Positions 12,401-23,994 of a stretch of DNA of 64,000 bases are shown here, piece by piece. The notes under the pieces were generated by a model. That model was not told the DNA's origin. It worked only from the letters and a program-made list of their open reading frames with translations, and searched no databases. Each line of letters starts with the position of its first letter. Within the stretch, counting starts at the first letter, position 1. Source of the stretch: Isoetes taiwanensis (lineage: Eukaryota > Streptophyta > Lycopodiopsida > Isoetales > Isoetaceae). The stretch covers positions 9,533,105 through 9,597,104 of the forward strand of contig JAJEKV010000045.1 in the NCBI GenBank assembly GCA_021234155.1, in the 5' to 3' direction. The position numbers and the translations under genes are program-made.

Positions 12401-13018
12401 ACATGTGCCCGTAAAGCCGAGGAGACTAGTCTGACAGCCATAGTTGGCCTCCATCCTCCCAGCCACGAGAGTACAGCCAGAAGCTTGCAATGCTTCTTAC
12501 CTAGTAACAAATACATGGCATAATATAGAAATTTAGATTCCAATTACAACATATGGATTCCATGTGAAATCATGTTTAAGCTGCAAAAGACATTGAAATT
12601 TTGCCACAGATTATGTATACGAAACTGCAAAAAATGCTTGAACGTGTCATATAGATTATAGTGATGGTGAACTTACCGGAAAGAATGTCCAAATGCATCT
12701 CCTTCATCCCGACGAATAAGTTTGTAATGGTCATAGAGGTTCCACATAAGATCTTCCACTATTTGGAATTCGGAGGGCCGATATGGCGGCCGAATAAGTT
12801 TGATTCTTCCTTCCGACCTTCCCACCATGTTTTGGTGATCGCTTTTCGAAGATGAAGGTTCATCCATCTGTGCACCCAACAAGAAAAAGGGAATAATCAT
12901 CCCATAGCTTCGCCGGAAATTTAAACCTATAGCAAATCACAACATACCTTATCTGACATAAAATTTGTAACAGCATTGGATACGATGGAGTCTGCTGATT
13001 GTTTATGAAGAAACAAAG
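9432..13018. repeat. Tandem array, four exon-bearing units of about 0.9 kb
   Basis: Units begin with agtgacataacgattttgg at 9,432, 10,353, 11,227 and 12,126, giving periods of 921, 874 and 899 bp; the last unit ends near 13,018. All four share the block GCCACGC(T/C)CCTAGAAGAAG, the candidate exons and the intron sequence. Differences are not spread evenly: they cluster in a few short indel-substitution patches at equivalent positions in every unit, for example after cctcccatcctccc, after gtttc and around catagc, with near identity between patches. The copies therefore seem either recently duplicated or kept similar, with localised lesions or local assembly errors. Confidence 0.85.
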
Positions 13019-13093
13019 ATGCCTCATGCTCAGCTTAGAAACCCGAGTCCTCGGACCGTGTTCCAACTTAGAAGATTGCAACCGTGTTTCCAA
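9545..13093 (-). other. Unidentified multi-exon gene pieces repeated in the tandem array
   Basis: Each unit carries up to three minus-strand exon candidates. The first ends FLHKQSADSIVSNAVTNF before a GTATGT donor (seen at about 12,960-13,020). The second starts at an acceptor (gtgcacag), reads MDEPSSSKSDHQ in the rightmost unit, continues EFQIVEDLMWNLYDHYKLL and ends at a GTAAGT donor near 12,676; equivalents lie near 11,780, 10,880 and 9,995. The third contains RLVSSALRAHVLHTDCVL and CQISAIKLLLAG (near 12,340-12,500 and equivalents). Conserved frames and donors point to a real gene source that I do not recognise. In unit 3 a TAA follows MDEPSSS. The leftmost unit lacks the ALDILS end of exon 2. 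Products, if any, are doubtful. Confidence 0.45.
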
Positions 13094-15285
13094 ATTAGAA
13101 AGTTCAGTCCTCGGCCGTGTTCTAAAGTTCTAATGGAGTTTTTTTTTTCCATCGACATAACTAAGAATAGAAGAAAAAGCTAAAGAATGCTGTTCGGAGA
13201 AGCCAGCGCAGAAGGAGAGGAGGCAATCGGGAGAAGAGGAGAAGTGATTTTCAAGGACTTTCTAATTTTCCTGGCTGTCGGATGCGAAATTAAGAGATCT
13301 AATGGTTGAGATAAAAAATGGCTGACGTGGCACTACACGTGGCATAGCTAGGAATGCAGGAAATCGGGCAGGGGGGGTTAGGCAACCCTGCTAAAAAAAC
13401 AAAAAAGAAACCTTTAAAGCATCTGAATGATCCCATATATCCTCTAATGACATGCTATTCTCCAACTCAAATCAACTCATCTTTTTGTTGCAACATTTAC
13501 TCTTTGGTTCCAGTCCCCTATTCATGACTAAATAACCTCCAATCTAAGTGTACTTCGTGTATTCATGAAGGAAATATAATTTGCCTATCAAATGGGCAAC
13601 TCTATTCCAAAGAGAGGGCCAACAATTCGTGATAATAAAAGATTTGCAATATAATGAGACTTTAGAAAAAGCTTATCATTCTTGCCTACCATCTATCTAT
13701 TGTGTGGATTTAGCATTTAGTGGTTATCCACTCGAACATTTAAAAATAATCTGCTGACCTCCCTTATACAAACATATACTCGACTACCAATAGAGAATAG
13801 TAAATTGTTTTGTGAAGTGGTACTAAAGGCAACTATGTGGGAAACATATGTGTGGCTCACAGTTAGTACTTGATCATGATTTTGTGGACAAAATCATAAC
13901 TTGCGAAATTTATCAAGATTAGCTTTGTTATCGTTTCCTATGCATTAGTGATGTCGCTTCTGGCCTCGAGCTTCCCTCCTCTGCATGCATGCATCCAGTA
14001 TTCCATGTTTCCTTGCTGGAGCCATACACACCAGCACTTTTCCAGATCGAGTTTCCTCTACTCCAGCGTCTGTCGAGCTTGATGATCATGGCTTTGATTA
14101 GTAAGTACAACATCTGATTGAATAGACTATCTAGTCTATCTACTCTGACATTATTCTTTCCAACACCACTTTATATGTTGAGGTGTATACCAGTCCAGAA
14201 TCCTTATATTTGCAAAGGTTTCCTGCAGAAGGATAGAATAGGATTTTACTACTAAACTCTATATGGGAAATGCATTCCCACCAGAAATGGACATTCTGTG
14301 CAATAAATAGATATAAGTAGAAAACTTTTTCAAATAAAAAATGGAGAATCAGCTGCCCCTGTGGTCTTCACGGTGAGACAGACTTTCTTTGGTATATGGA
14401 ATAGAAAAATGGTACCTGGCGAGGCGACGTCGGATGCAATGAGAAATCTAATTTTTCCAGCGCTACATTTTCATAGATCAAGATTTGAAGGCTTAGAATA
14501 GGTCCACATCAAACTCTAATCCATGTGGATAGTTTAGGGTTTCAGATAACTTGACACCCAGGGTTAGGCTGTTGCGCTAAAAAACATTTGTTAGTCTAAA
14601 TATCCACCTTTCAAAAGACCAATTGGTCTATGAAATGCACATACAAAATAAACATTGTTGATTGTCTTCTAATCAGGATCACCTTACGTTGCATGGAGGA
14701 TGATTCAATCAAATGCAAGAAAATAGTCGATAGCCAAGTCCCCTTAAATGCTTATCTTTTACTAAAGAAACAAAATAGAAGTAGGGTCGCTTTGATTCCC
14801 TGGCACCCAATCGTGACACGACGCGTGGCATAGCCCAATATTGCGGAATGGAAGTTGGGTTGCTTGATCCGCGTGACTGGCTGCGCCTGGTTACTCAGCA
14901 AGAACTTCACACTATTTTTTCACCGGACCTTCCCTGTTCTGTGCTGTTCTTCAGCTATTCTTGGCCGAAAAGGCTTCGCAGGGGTCAGATATTCTTGGCC
15001 GAAAATGATGCAAAGAATCTGTAGGGAAGGATCTTTGCAGGCCAGGTATGTTTTTGCGTCTGCTCTATCAAAGAACCTCTAGAACGTCTGATTTTTGCCG
15101 GATCTCTTCCTAATTTGTTCAAGACATCTTCAAATCTGTGTGAAAAGGAAGAAAAGATCCAAAACCTGGCTCCCCTACTCAATGGTTCAAATAACTCCTA
15201 ATGATTCATGGCTACATTGACATTTCCCATTGCTAAGTGTGTGATCTCATCTAACAAGCATGGGGGCATCACTCAATGGCTTTAG
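13018..15285. other. Leader-like sequence, otherwise no gene
   Basis: At 13,018-13,135 there are imperfect repeats of GAACACGG..CGAGGACT on the minus strand next to the tandem array. At 13,250-13,400 there is a stretch similar to 2,780-2,945, ending ggcaaccctgctaaaaaaac. A related ending (gttaggctgttgcgctaaaaa) lies at about 14,563-14,585. The remainder has only short open frames with no family match. Confidence 0.35.
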
Positions 15286-15289
15286 ATTT

Positions 15290-16110
15290 ATGTTCCATAT
15301 AGGTACTGTTGCATGCAAATTGCTTTACTGTTAAGAAAACCATTTTCCAAATGAAAAATTTCCTTGAGTTTCACTAAGCTCTCTTGGGGCCTTGAAGAGG
15401 CCATGGAGCCTGTGTACAAAACTGTTAACAGTTTCAAGAGAAAAGAACGGTGGGCATCCACCGCCTTGATGTATAATCCTATGTCTAGGTATGATGAGTA
15501 CGGTGCCGCAAATAAGGAACAAAAATCATGTGCCCGAATGTTGAACTTTTCCCGAACATCCACATATGCAGGGCATGCAGTAAATGCGTGGTCCTCGTCT
15601 TCTATGCATTGCATATCACAGAGTCTGCAAATTCTCTCCGTGGCTGGTATCTTATACCATCTGCCAGTCTCTAGCTCAAGCTTGTGTGAGCTGGTCCTAT
15701 ATCTTGCCATTAGCTTTTTCAAGTACCTAGGGATATTCGCATTGAGGTGCCCTTGGCTCTTATGATCAGCTGCTGGTGGACGTGTTGCACATAATGTTGC
15801 ATCTTGCTGCCTTGAGAGGCCCAAAGGCAGTCAATGCTAATTGTTCCAAGAGGGAGCGAGCATCCACTTTGTTATCTGGCCAATTTTCCATCGTCAATCC
15901 CCATTTGCTTGCCCAATTCAACACATCCCTGTACCAGCCTTCTTGGCCTGAGTGTAGTAGCGCAAGATGTGTTAGCCTGTCTTGTGGCTGCTCCATGACT
16001 CTGTTTACAAAGTTAACAGTCTGGTATAAGGCCTCCAGCTCCAACGGAAATAAGCCGATCTCAGCGAGCATGATAGCATATGGAGTCTGATATTTGATAG
16101 TATTTTGTAG
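15290..16110 (-). mobile_element. LINE (non-LTR) retrotransposon, 3' coding remnant
   Basis: Two minus-strand frames joined by a frameshift near 15,770 read as the C-terminal part of a LINE ORF2 polyprotein, downstream of the reverse-transcriptase core. The upstream frame has PYAIMLAEIGLFPLELEAL, NFVNRVMEQPQDRLTHLALL and WYRDVLNWASKWGL. The downstream frame has the terminal zinc-knuckle-type segment: RYRTSSHKLELETGRWY, then RICRLCDMQCIEDEDHAF and CPAY (C..C...H..C). No RT catalytic domain lies to the right, so the copy is 5'-truncated, as is common for LINEs. Nothing here would be active. Family assignment rests on the typical order of these motifs at LINE C-termini. Confidence 0.7.
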
Positions 16111-17300
16111 GGGAAGGGAAGCAGGGAAGCAGGGGCTCCACAAGGCCCCCCAAAAAAAAGTTGTTATTGATATTTTGTGTTATTTTTTGTGTTATACTAC
16201 TAAGATAAACTAATATTACTTTGTGGGGTTCATACTTATGGTTTTTCAATGTGGTATATTCACATAGTAAGCACCTATATCTTCTTATTATAGTTTTCTG
16301 GTATATTTTACCACTATGGTTCTTTGTTGTGGTGAATTTTCTTGGTTTATTGATATGTTTTAATGCCAAGTGACATGGTATTCAATTAATAGTTTAGGTT
16401 ATAAACCACTAATGTCTTTAGCTCTAAGGAACCAAGCAACTCATAGTGATGTCCCAATAAACTCATGGATGTCCCAATAAACTCATGGATACCTTGTCGC
16501 ATAAACCATTGATGCGGCACAATAAACACTTCGCGTTTCTCATTAAAACAACCGACAGTTCATCTCTCAAAATAATAATGGCTTCGCATCTCAAAGTATT
16601 TTGTGTTTGATGTATGCCATGTATGTTTCAAACTAATAGTTAATATTAATTTAGTAAAGAAACTAAGACATATTCTTTTGAAAACCACTATTGATTTCTC
16701 TTTAAGAATTTTTGTAACTCATGGTGGTTGCCCTATGGTTGGTCTCCGTGGACGATAAAATCATATTCTATTCTATTCCTATGAAATCGTATAAGACTTT
16801 TTGTAACATAATGGCCTTGCATCTTAGGGATTATTTTTTGTTATGTAATGAATATTAGTGTAGTAAAAAATCTGTTTATAGGGGAAGGTTTATATATGCT
16901 TTACGTTCGTTTTGGTTGCAGTATTCTAGCATCTTCCACACAATAGTGCCAATTGCTAGGGTTAGCCCTCACACAACAGTGCAGCAGGTAAACTTGGATG
17001 CAAATTGTACAAAAAAAGTTTCTTATTTGTTTAAAAGAAAGAGCCATTTGTACAGACAGTTCCAGACACTTCTAGCATATGCAAGACAGATTTTTTGATC
17101 GTTTTTTTGAGAGGGCAAACATTGCTGCTCGTCCCCTTCAGTCGCACCATACGTAATCTGGATTCACTTTAGCCAATTAGATCTGCATACAATGAAGACA
17201 TTAGCAAAGCATAAAAAAGAAAGCACCTGCACGTCGCCATCAGGAAGGTCAATTCTTCAAAAAAGTTTTCTTGTTCTATTATTTTTAGAAGGCCAGATCT
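16110..17300. other. No gene; one LINE-tail-like repeat
   Basis: AT-rich. At 16,744-16,780 the sequence gacgataaaa is followed by tattctattctattcct, a form that looks like a LINE 3' end with a pentanucleotide tail. A short duplication (aaactcatggatgtccc) lies near 16,457-16,487. Confidence 0.35.
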
Positions 17301-17324
17301 TTTGCTAGCCTCCATTTATACAAT

Positions 17325-18316
17325 CTATAATAAATCATGCCCTGCCATTGAAGGTGGTGGAGTATGTATTCCTCTTAAAGAGTCAGAGCCTGCTCCTCGA
17401 CCAATTGAGAGATTGAAATCTGTAAAATTAGGAACCATTCTGGATCCCAGATTCATCAGATCCTTTGCCATCTTAGTTCCAGTCATCTGCTCTGCTTTTT
17501 CTGATGGTAATAAACCAGCCAATGATTTGCTTGGAAGTTTTCCATCTTGTTTCCGATCAAAATTGAGATGTGAACATTTCTGCACATGCAAAGTGAGACA
17601 TAGTTAGAGTGAGACATGTTAGATGCATGTAGGACTTGCATATTTGGTAGTTGCATGCCTAATCCATTTGACTAAAACCTGCAGAATAAATACATATCCA
17701 TGACTTTTTATTAGAACTATAGGGCACACAGAATAAAATTTGCATCTGGACTATGGAACACAAGGAATCCAAGGAATCTGATCTTACATTTTCTTTAAAA
17801 GATTACAGCCACCAGTTAAAGCTGGATTGAGAAGCCATTTTGGCTCAACCAGGGCAGATTAAACAAAATCCTTCCGCCTTGTTCCAGATTATAAAACAAA
17901 TAATAAACTGATTTTTGCAACAAATCTATGCATCAGGACTATAATGTACATGAAATAAAAAAGGATTTTATTTGCAACATCTGACATTACCTTTGCATTA
18001 GACATACTGTGTGCACAGCTTGAAGAGCTCTTCTGCTTTTGGCAAGTCGTATCCCTATATTTTGCATGACCAAAAAATGCCTTAAAGAGAGGTTTACCTG
18101 CAAATCCGATTCCACTGCTGTAAGAGAGAATGAAAGAGATCATGCTGCAAGCAAATCCACATTTCAATTTCTTCAGAGCTTCATATCTTGAATACGTTAA
18201 TGGTACCAAAACTCCGCAGCGGATTGGTACCAGAACTCCGCAGCAACTGATGAAATCGGGGAAGAACAAGGGCAAGACGCCATTTTCGGCTCACAGAGCA
18301 GAACCACCGCCTCCAT
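17325..18316 (-). other. Unidentified gene-like pieces, minus strand
   Basis: An ATG at 18,316 opens a 39-codon frame (MEAVVLLCEPKMASC ...) ending at TAA 18,197. It contains a near-perfect in-frame duplication, SVAAEFWY then QSAAEFWY. Downstream on the same strand are open blocks with KPLFKAFFGHAKYRD (about 18,050-18,100) and MAKDLMNLGSRMVPNFTDF (about 17,400-17,480), the latter followed by IGRGAGSDSLRGIHTPPPS. These could be exons of one degraded gene. I cannot name the family, and the splice sites are not all clear. Confidence 0.3.
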
Positions 18317-18349
18317 CACATTCCGATGCTAACCTAGTATTTTAGGGCC

Positions 18350-20898
18350 AACGTTAGGGTTTTTTGCATGGGCGGTGTTTATTAGGACGTATATTGCATC
18401 GACGGTCCAGATGTCCCCATCCATATCTAACGGATGTGCATTTGTTCTTTTGAAAGGCCTCCCAATGAGGCCGGATTTTCACTAGCGGCAGATTAAAAAA
18501 AAAAAAAATGACATGGCATCATCGTTTCCAGGCAGCAACAACTTAATTCTTCTAGTTGCCGGCATTTTCTACTCCTAGCAGTTCCACTAACAGCACAACA
18601 TATTACCGATTATTGAGCGCCTTTGTTGATCCTTGATCCCTTTAGGGTTCTTCTGCTGGCAAGATTGATTCAGATCAGATAATTTTCCTCAATTATATTG
18701 TTGTTCCAAGTTGAATTTCAGAACCCATCTCGTTAATTTATCAACAAATGCCAAATAAGATCTAAGTCCTCTACGGGGCAAATTTCCCGGTAGAATAGAA
18801 ATTCGACAACAGGTTGATATGGGTTGCCAGCGAAGCACCTACTGAGCTTGGTGGAAAAACTGCATGTGCGACAACTATGATGTGTAAATGTTCTGTTGGT
18901 TCGCTTTTAATTTTCGAAGTGCCACCGCCCCTAGTGGAAATCCGGCATGAGTTTTTTTTGTTGGATATTATTTTATAGACCTGGCATGGTGTATAATTTT
19001 GTAGGCATTTTTTGTGCTAGTAATGAGTGACATCGATATTTTTGGATATGAATTTTGGTGCATTTATTGGCTCCCAATTATGGGTTGGATTCCAATAAGG
19101 TATTAGACAGTTGGCTTTTATTCTACAAGTCGAATACAAAAAATGGGATATTAGACTCGCAGATTTCCATGAATATTGTGTAAGTCGAATATGTCAAAAA
19201 AATATTGTGTAAGTCGAATACTACCTAGCTATTTGCGCTACGCAACATTATTACAATAGAAACAATCCTTACGTCATAATAAAGGAATTGACTGTTATGC
19301 TATTCGACTTGTAAAATACACAATGATGCTTTGGAATCTAAAACAGAAAGGGGAGCCAATATTTCACCCATATGAATTTCATTATCTTTGTCCTTCAATT
19401 ACTTTTGTATACCCTCCCTTTAAGTTTTTGCGCACACATTATACATATCAAACCTATTTTAAAAAGGTTTGAATATGTTTTTGTGCTAGGTTCAAAAGGT
19501 ATTTTTGGTTTTAGAGGAATATTGGACTAATTTGAGCACCATTTCTTGATTTTGTACTAGGCTAATTTTAAGGTCGTGATGTATTGTTGTGTTGCATAAT
19601 TTTATGAAAATCATTTGCTTTCCAAGATGTCATTGTGCATATTGCCTTGTCTTTTGGACATATATGGAAGTTGTGTAGCAAAGCATATATATGATAAAGC
19701 AAGGGTTCAAACTATATTTGTGATCCTCAACTGATAAAGGCTAATCATTCTAATAGCCCATTTGCTTGCAGAATCCTTCATGCTTGCCAGATTTACCCAT
19801 TCCACGTATATAATGGGCATGTACAATATGACACCAGTAGGTTTCATTATGTCGACGTCATGCACCCAACTATGGATCAAACAATTATGGAATTGTGGTA
19901 CAAGCCTTTGAAACTTTGATTGATTCTTCATATGTTTGTGTTCCTTTGTAAAGGTGGGTACGAATACTTATATCCCTACTTTTTTTTTTTCTTTTTGAAA
20001 TTATGTATAAAGCCTATGCAATAATGTAGATGCCCCTCATGGCAATAAAAAACATATCCTATTCTATTCTATTCTAAATTGGAATTGAATCACAAATGCT
20101 CCTCTAAATGGGAATCAAACATGTTTTTTTCAAAAGCTCGGCACCTCACGCCAATCCATTGTTTCTTAGTGGTTGAGGAATATGATTTTTAAAAGAGTTG
20201 AGTGATGCGAGTAGAATCAGACACCGATTCTCTTTAACACCATTCCAACTTCACACAAATCTCCTTGGCGGCAACGGTGCCTGCATTTTCAAATATTCTG
20301 GCATATCCTCCATACTTCAAGTTGATACTAGGTTAACTTTTGGCAGTTTACACTAAGCTTGAGGTCCACATCATTTCGAACTTGCACAAAATTGTGGAAA
20401 GAGAGATGTTTGTGGTGGCATTGGCTGCACATTTCTTGTACAATATAATACACAAGGTCAACCCAGAATTCAGTATTATGTGCTCAATACTACGCACTCA
20501 ATTTTTGCCTACCTCTTAATTTCAATAGCTACTCAGGCCTTGCTTGACTATTCATTTCCATCTTGTGAGAAACAAACTTGTTCACATCCTTTCTACCATC
20601 AATATGATATATTACTATTTCTTAATTGCAGTCCCTCTGGTAGCTGTGTAAATTGCACGTTCCTTTCTTTGTGTATCTAAGTGTGGATAATGGTACTCAA
20701 TATCAAATTCACATTCGTAAAGTCAAAGTTGCTATATACTTGCAAAAGCTATAAATAGTGTAACTATAAGTAACTTAAAATACATGTCTCGTGCCTTTAC
20801 ATGGGCAAAGAATTATTACCTCAATGGTAGGCAGACAAGTTGCACTGTTAGTTCACAGTGAGCTAGGTGGTGGTTATCATTGTATTGGCTTAACACAC

Positions 20899-20900
<2 letters not shown>
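18350..20900. other. No gene; LINE-tail-like repeat
   Basis: Low-complexity AT-rich DNA. At 20,040-20,080, ggcaataaaaaacatatcc precedes tattctattctattct, a probable LINE 3' tail. No coding block recognised. Confidence 0.35.

Positions 20901-20907
<7 letters not shown>

Positions 20908-20989
<82 letters not shown>
20908..20989. repeat. (GATA)n microsatellite
   Basis: About 20 uninterrupted GATA units. The apparent reading frame across it (YLSI repeats on the minus strand) is only the microsatellite translated. Confidence 0.97.
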
Positions 20990-21587
20990 TGTGGCGTTCA
21001 AGAAGAAGAAAGAGAAACACATAGAAGGGTGTTCAAATGCCCATCAAATATGTCAAAGGGATCTGAAAGCAAGGATCAATGTTCGCTTACTGTATAGTTT
21101 TGACAAAATGGCAATGTTTGTCATCTTGTCTATACCACCATGGCATAAACAAATGCTCATACATGAACAATTAGATATCAACCAGTAAAAAAAGGAACAT
21201 ATTCTTATTATCCATGGTTGTTGAACAAACATAACTAACCTTCAAATCATGCGCTTAAACATCCAAGGATTTTAAGAAACCACTTCTAGTTTTAATAAAC
21301 TAATGCTAGTTTTAATAAACCACTATGGTATACAAGGCTTGTATTGAAATCAATAACTAGTTTTAGCATTATTAACTAGCATTAATAACCATGTTGTAAG
21401 CCACTATCAGTTTCAATAAACCACTATAGCATGTGGTTTTTTTCTCTCGAATGAATTGTTGTATAAAAGACCACATCTATGATGGTTTTCAAATGATCTA
21501 ATATTGTTTTTTTATGGTTGTTCATTTTTGGGGGCCTTGTGCTCCCCTTCCGCAAGAATCGGCAGACCGTTGATAAAAAAAACAAAA

Positions 21588-21775
21588 TCTATTGATTACG
21601 GTACCATGGCGGATTGTCAACGACAACACGTGTTCTTATCAATAGATATATATCATTTGATGCACATATTTTGCAATAAGACTAAATCTATTGATATCAA
21701 TATCAGGCGGATTGTCAACAATTACACGTGTTCTTATCAATAGATTTATTGATGCATATATTTTGCAATAAGACT
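21588..21775. repeat. Imperfect tandem duplication, unit about 95 bp
   Basis: The block from ctattgat through ggcggattgtcaac, acacgtgttcttatcaatag and attttgcaataagact occurs twice in a row, with substitutions and a short indel. Confidence 0.8.
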
Positions 21776-21995
21776 GTTTTTGAACATCTACGGATACAAG
21801 TAAGCCGCCATCATTTTTTTCACGATAACTATATAGGTGTCCTTTCCTACCAAGGCAAAAGTGCACCATATTTTTGGTTAACTATACTTTGCATGTAGTG
21901 AGATGTTACATCAGAATACGGTAATACACGTTTGGCTCAAATGACGTAATTTTTCTACCTTCATTACTGAATGGAATGACTAAATTATGTACTAG

Positions 21996-22128
21996 GTAAT
22001 TGCCTGAGGAGGCTCATTCCGCACTGTAAAGGGCTCCGGCGGCGCCGCCAGACGAGGCGGAGCACGAGCGGCTGGCGGCGCCGCCGGAGCCCTTTACAGG
22101 CGGAATGAGCCGAGTCTGGGCAATTACC
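21996..22128. repeat. Long foldback (inverted repeat), GC-rich core
   Basis: Left arm 21,996-22,051 and right arm 22,072-22,128 are nearly perfect inverse complements. They begin GGTAATTGCC and share GGCTCATTCCGC, CTGTAAAGGGCTCC and GGCGGCGCCGCC, with a loop of about 20 nt. In RNA it would form one long hairpin. It could be a foldback-type MITE or the join of two nested elements. No matching target-site duplication is visible at its edges. Confidence 0.85.
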
Positions 22129-22132
22129 GGAC

Positions 22133-23012
22133 GTAATGACCAAATGGTTCAAATTTCCAAGCATAGCTTTGCTTGATCCGGCCCTGAGATCCTACAGATT
22201 TTACTTCAAATCCTGCATATTGCTTCTATTTCTAGTTTCTGGCATAGGCCTTGCATATATCTTCTGGTTTCCGGCACAAATAGATGAAAAAAAAGCCTGC
22301 AAAAATAGATGAAGCCTGCAAATGAGTTTAGATGGAAGCAGAGGAATCAAATGACGTCTGCGGGCATGGCGGCTATAGCTTTAATCCTCTCTGTTTTGGT
22401 TCTACCCTTCTAGACCCCTTTAATCCGTTTAAACCTCCTCAAATCTGTAGCTCTGGCGGTAGCTCCTCAAATCTGTAGCTCCTCAAATCTGTAGCTCCGG
22501 CCTTCTCAGTTGTTACACTGCAAACCTGCGCTGCAAATAGCCGGAAACAGAAGAAAAAAGCTAGCGTTGATTAGAGAGAAATACAAGCAAACCTGTGATG
22601 CAAAAGGAGCTGTGAATTCTACCGTGATTTAAGATTCGAGCATGGGATGAAGCAAAGATTCGAGCCGGATTTAAGAGTCGAGCAAGGGATGAAGCAAAGA
22701 TTCGGCAAGAAAATGCAGAAAGATGCTAAATTGCTGGAAAAATCTCGAAAACAATGCAGCGGCGAGCAGAATCAAACCTATCCTGGAAAATTATTTGGAA
22801 GATGGAACGTCGATCTGGAACGCCGGATCTGGAACGCTTCTGGAACGCTGAGCAAGGCTAGGAACAAAGGCGCCTTTTGGAGCTGCCCTTTTTGAGATGG
22901 AGAAAACAGGGGCTAGTGGCGAGGAAAAGGGCTGATGGCGGTGCCGCTCTAAATTATTGTGCCTTATAATCTTAGGCAAATATTGCCGTAATTTGAACCA
23001 TTTGGTCATTAC
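22133..23012. mobile_element. 880-bp TIR element, non-autonomous
   Basis: Left terminus GTAATGACCAAATGG TTCAAATT (22,133-22,155) is matched perfectly in inverse at 22,990-23,012. The interior has no transposase. It holds short direct repeats (agctcctcaaatctgt near 22,450-22,500; gatgaagcaaagattcg near 22,647-22,700). It starts 4 bp after the foldback, so the two may be nested or parts of one element. Superfamily cannot be assigned: target-site duplications are unclear. Confidence 0.7.
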
Positions 23013-23469
23013 AGATTGATAACACAATTTGAGATAAACATGGCATTAATTTTTGTGGGGAGGAACTTTACCCCCTCAAAAGTTTTGGTGCCACTACAAG
23101 ACTTTGCATCATTCATGGTCCCGCCACTCGTGATGCCTCTGCCTCCACTTTTATAGAGTGTAAAGCCCCTCCTCACGAGAATTAGCTAGTGCATTATTTA
23201 AGTAGGCTTATATAAACATCTCATTAAAAAGGATTCGTACGAGTAGAGAATCTCAAATGTCAATGGAGACAACAATCATCATGTCGTCGAAAGATATAGA
23301 ACACAAGTAATTATGTGACGCATTTCCTAATTCCTTTTCATTGATCAAGCAATCCCTAGACGTCAAAGGAATTAGTTGACATGTCGTGCAAAACTATGAC
23401 AGACAATGATGTGGTTAGCAATCCCCAAATGTCAAAGGAAGTAGTTAACATGTCGTGCAAAACTATGGC

Positions 23470-23516
23470 AAACAACGATGTGGTTATGCAAAAAATCTAT
23501 TCTATTCTATTCTATG
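23470..23516. repeat. LINE-like 3' tail, (TTCTA)n
   Basis: A run of tctattctattctattctat follows a short A-rich stretch. The same tail type is seen at 16.76 and 20.06 kb. Confidence 0.4.
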
Positions 23517-23994
23517 TTAAAATTGCTTCAAAATCTTATAGATTCTTTTCGTGATCTTTTGATATAATATGAAAAGCAAGTGGGTTGAACTTACTTTTCA
23601 CTAATTTTTGGCATGTTCACTAGCCAAACGCGAACACAAATTCAATCAACCAAAATAATACATTATTGTGAGGGCCTATTTTATGGAACACAAGTAGCGA
23701 GTGTGCCAGCCTGCCCCTTTACATTGTAGTACATATATAATATATGATATAATAAATACAACATGACTTCTACACACCTTGGTTCGATGGTAATTATAAG
23801 TTCATCATTGAGCAATTGTATTTGCACAGTAAAGGATAGGTAGAATTCATTCATGTATGATAATCCAACTACAAGCACACACAATCCACTTTCCATAGTT
23901 CCACACTAATATGCAAGATGTAGCAAATAATATTGAAAGATTATTGAGGCTAGTGAGGATCAACGCACATAATAGCACTGCCTCTTGACTGGCA

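Noticed and set aside
20816-21022. 68-aa frame with YLSI repeats
   Set aside because: Translated GATA microsatellite.
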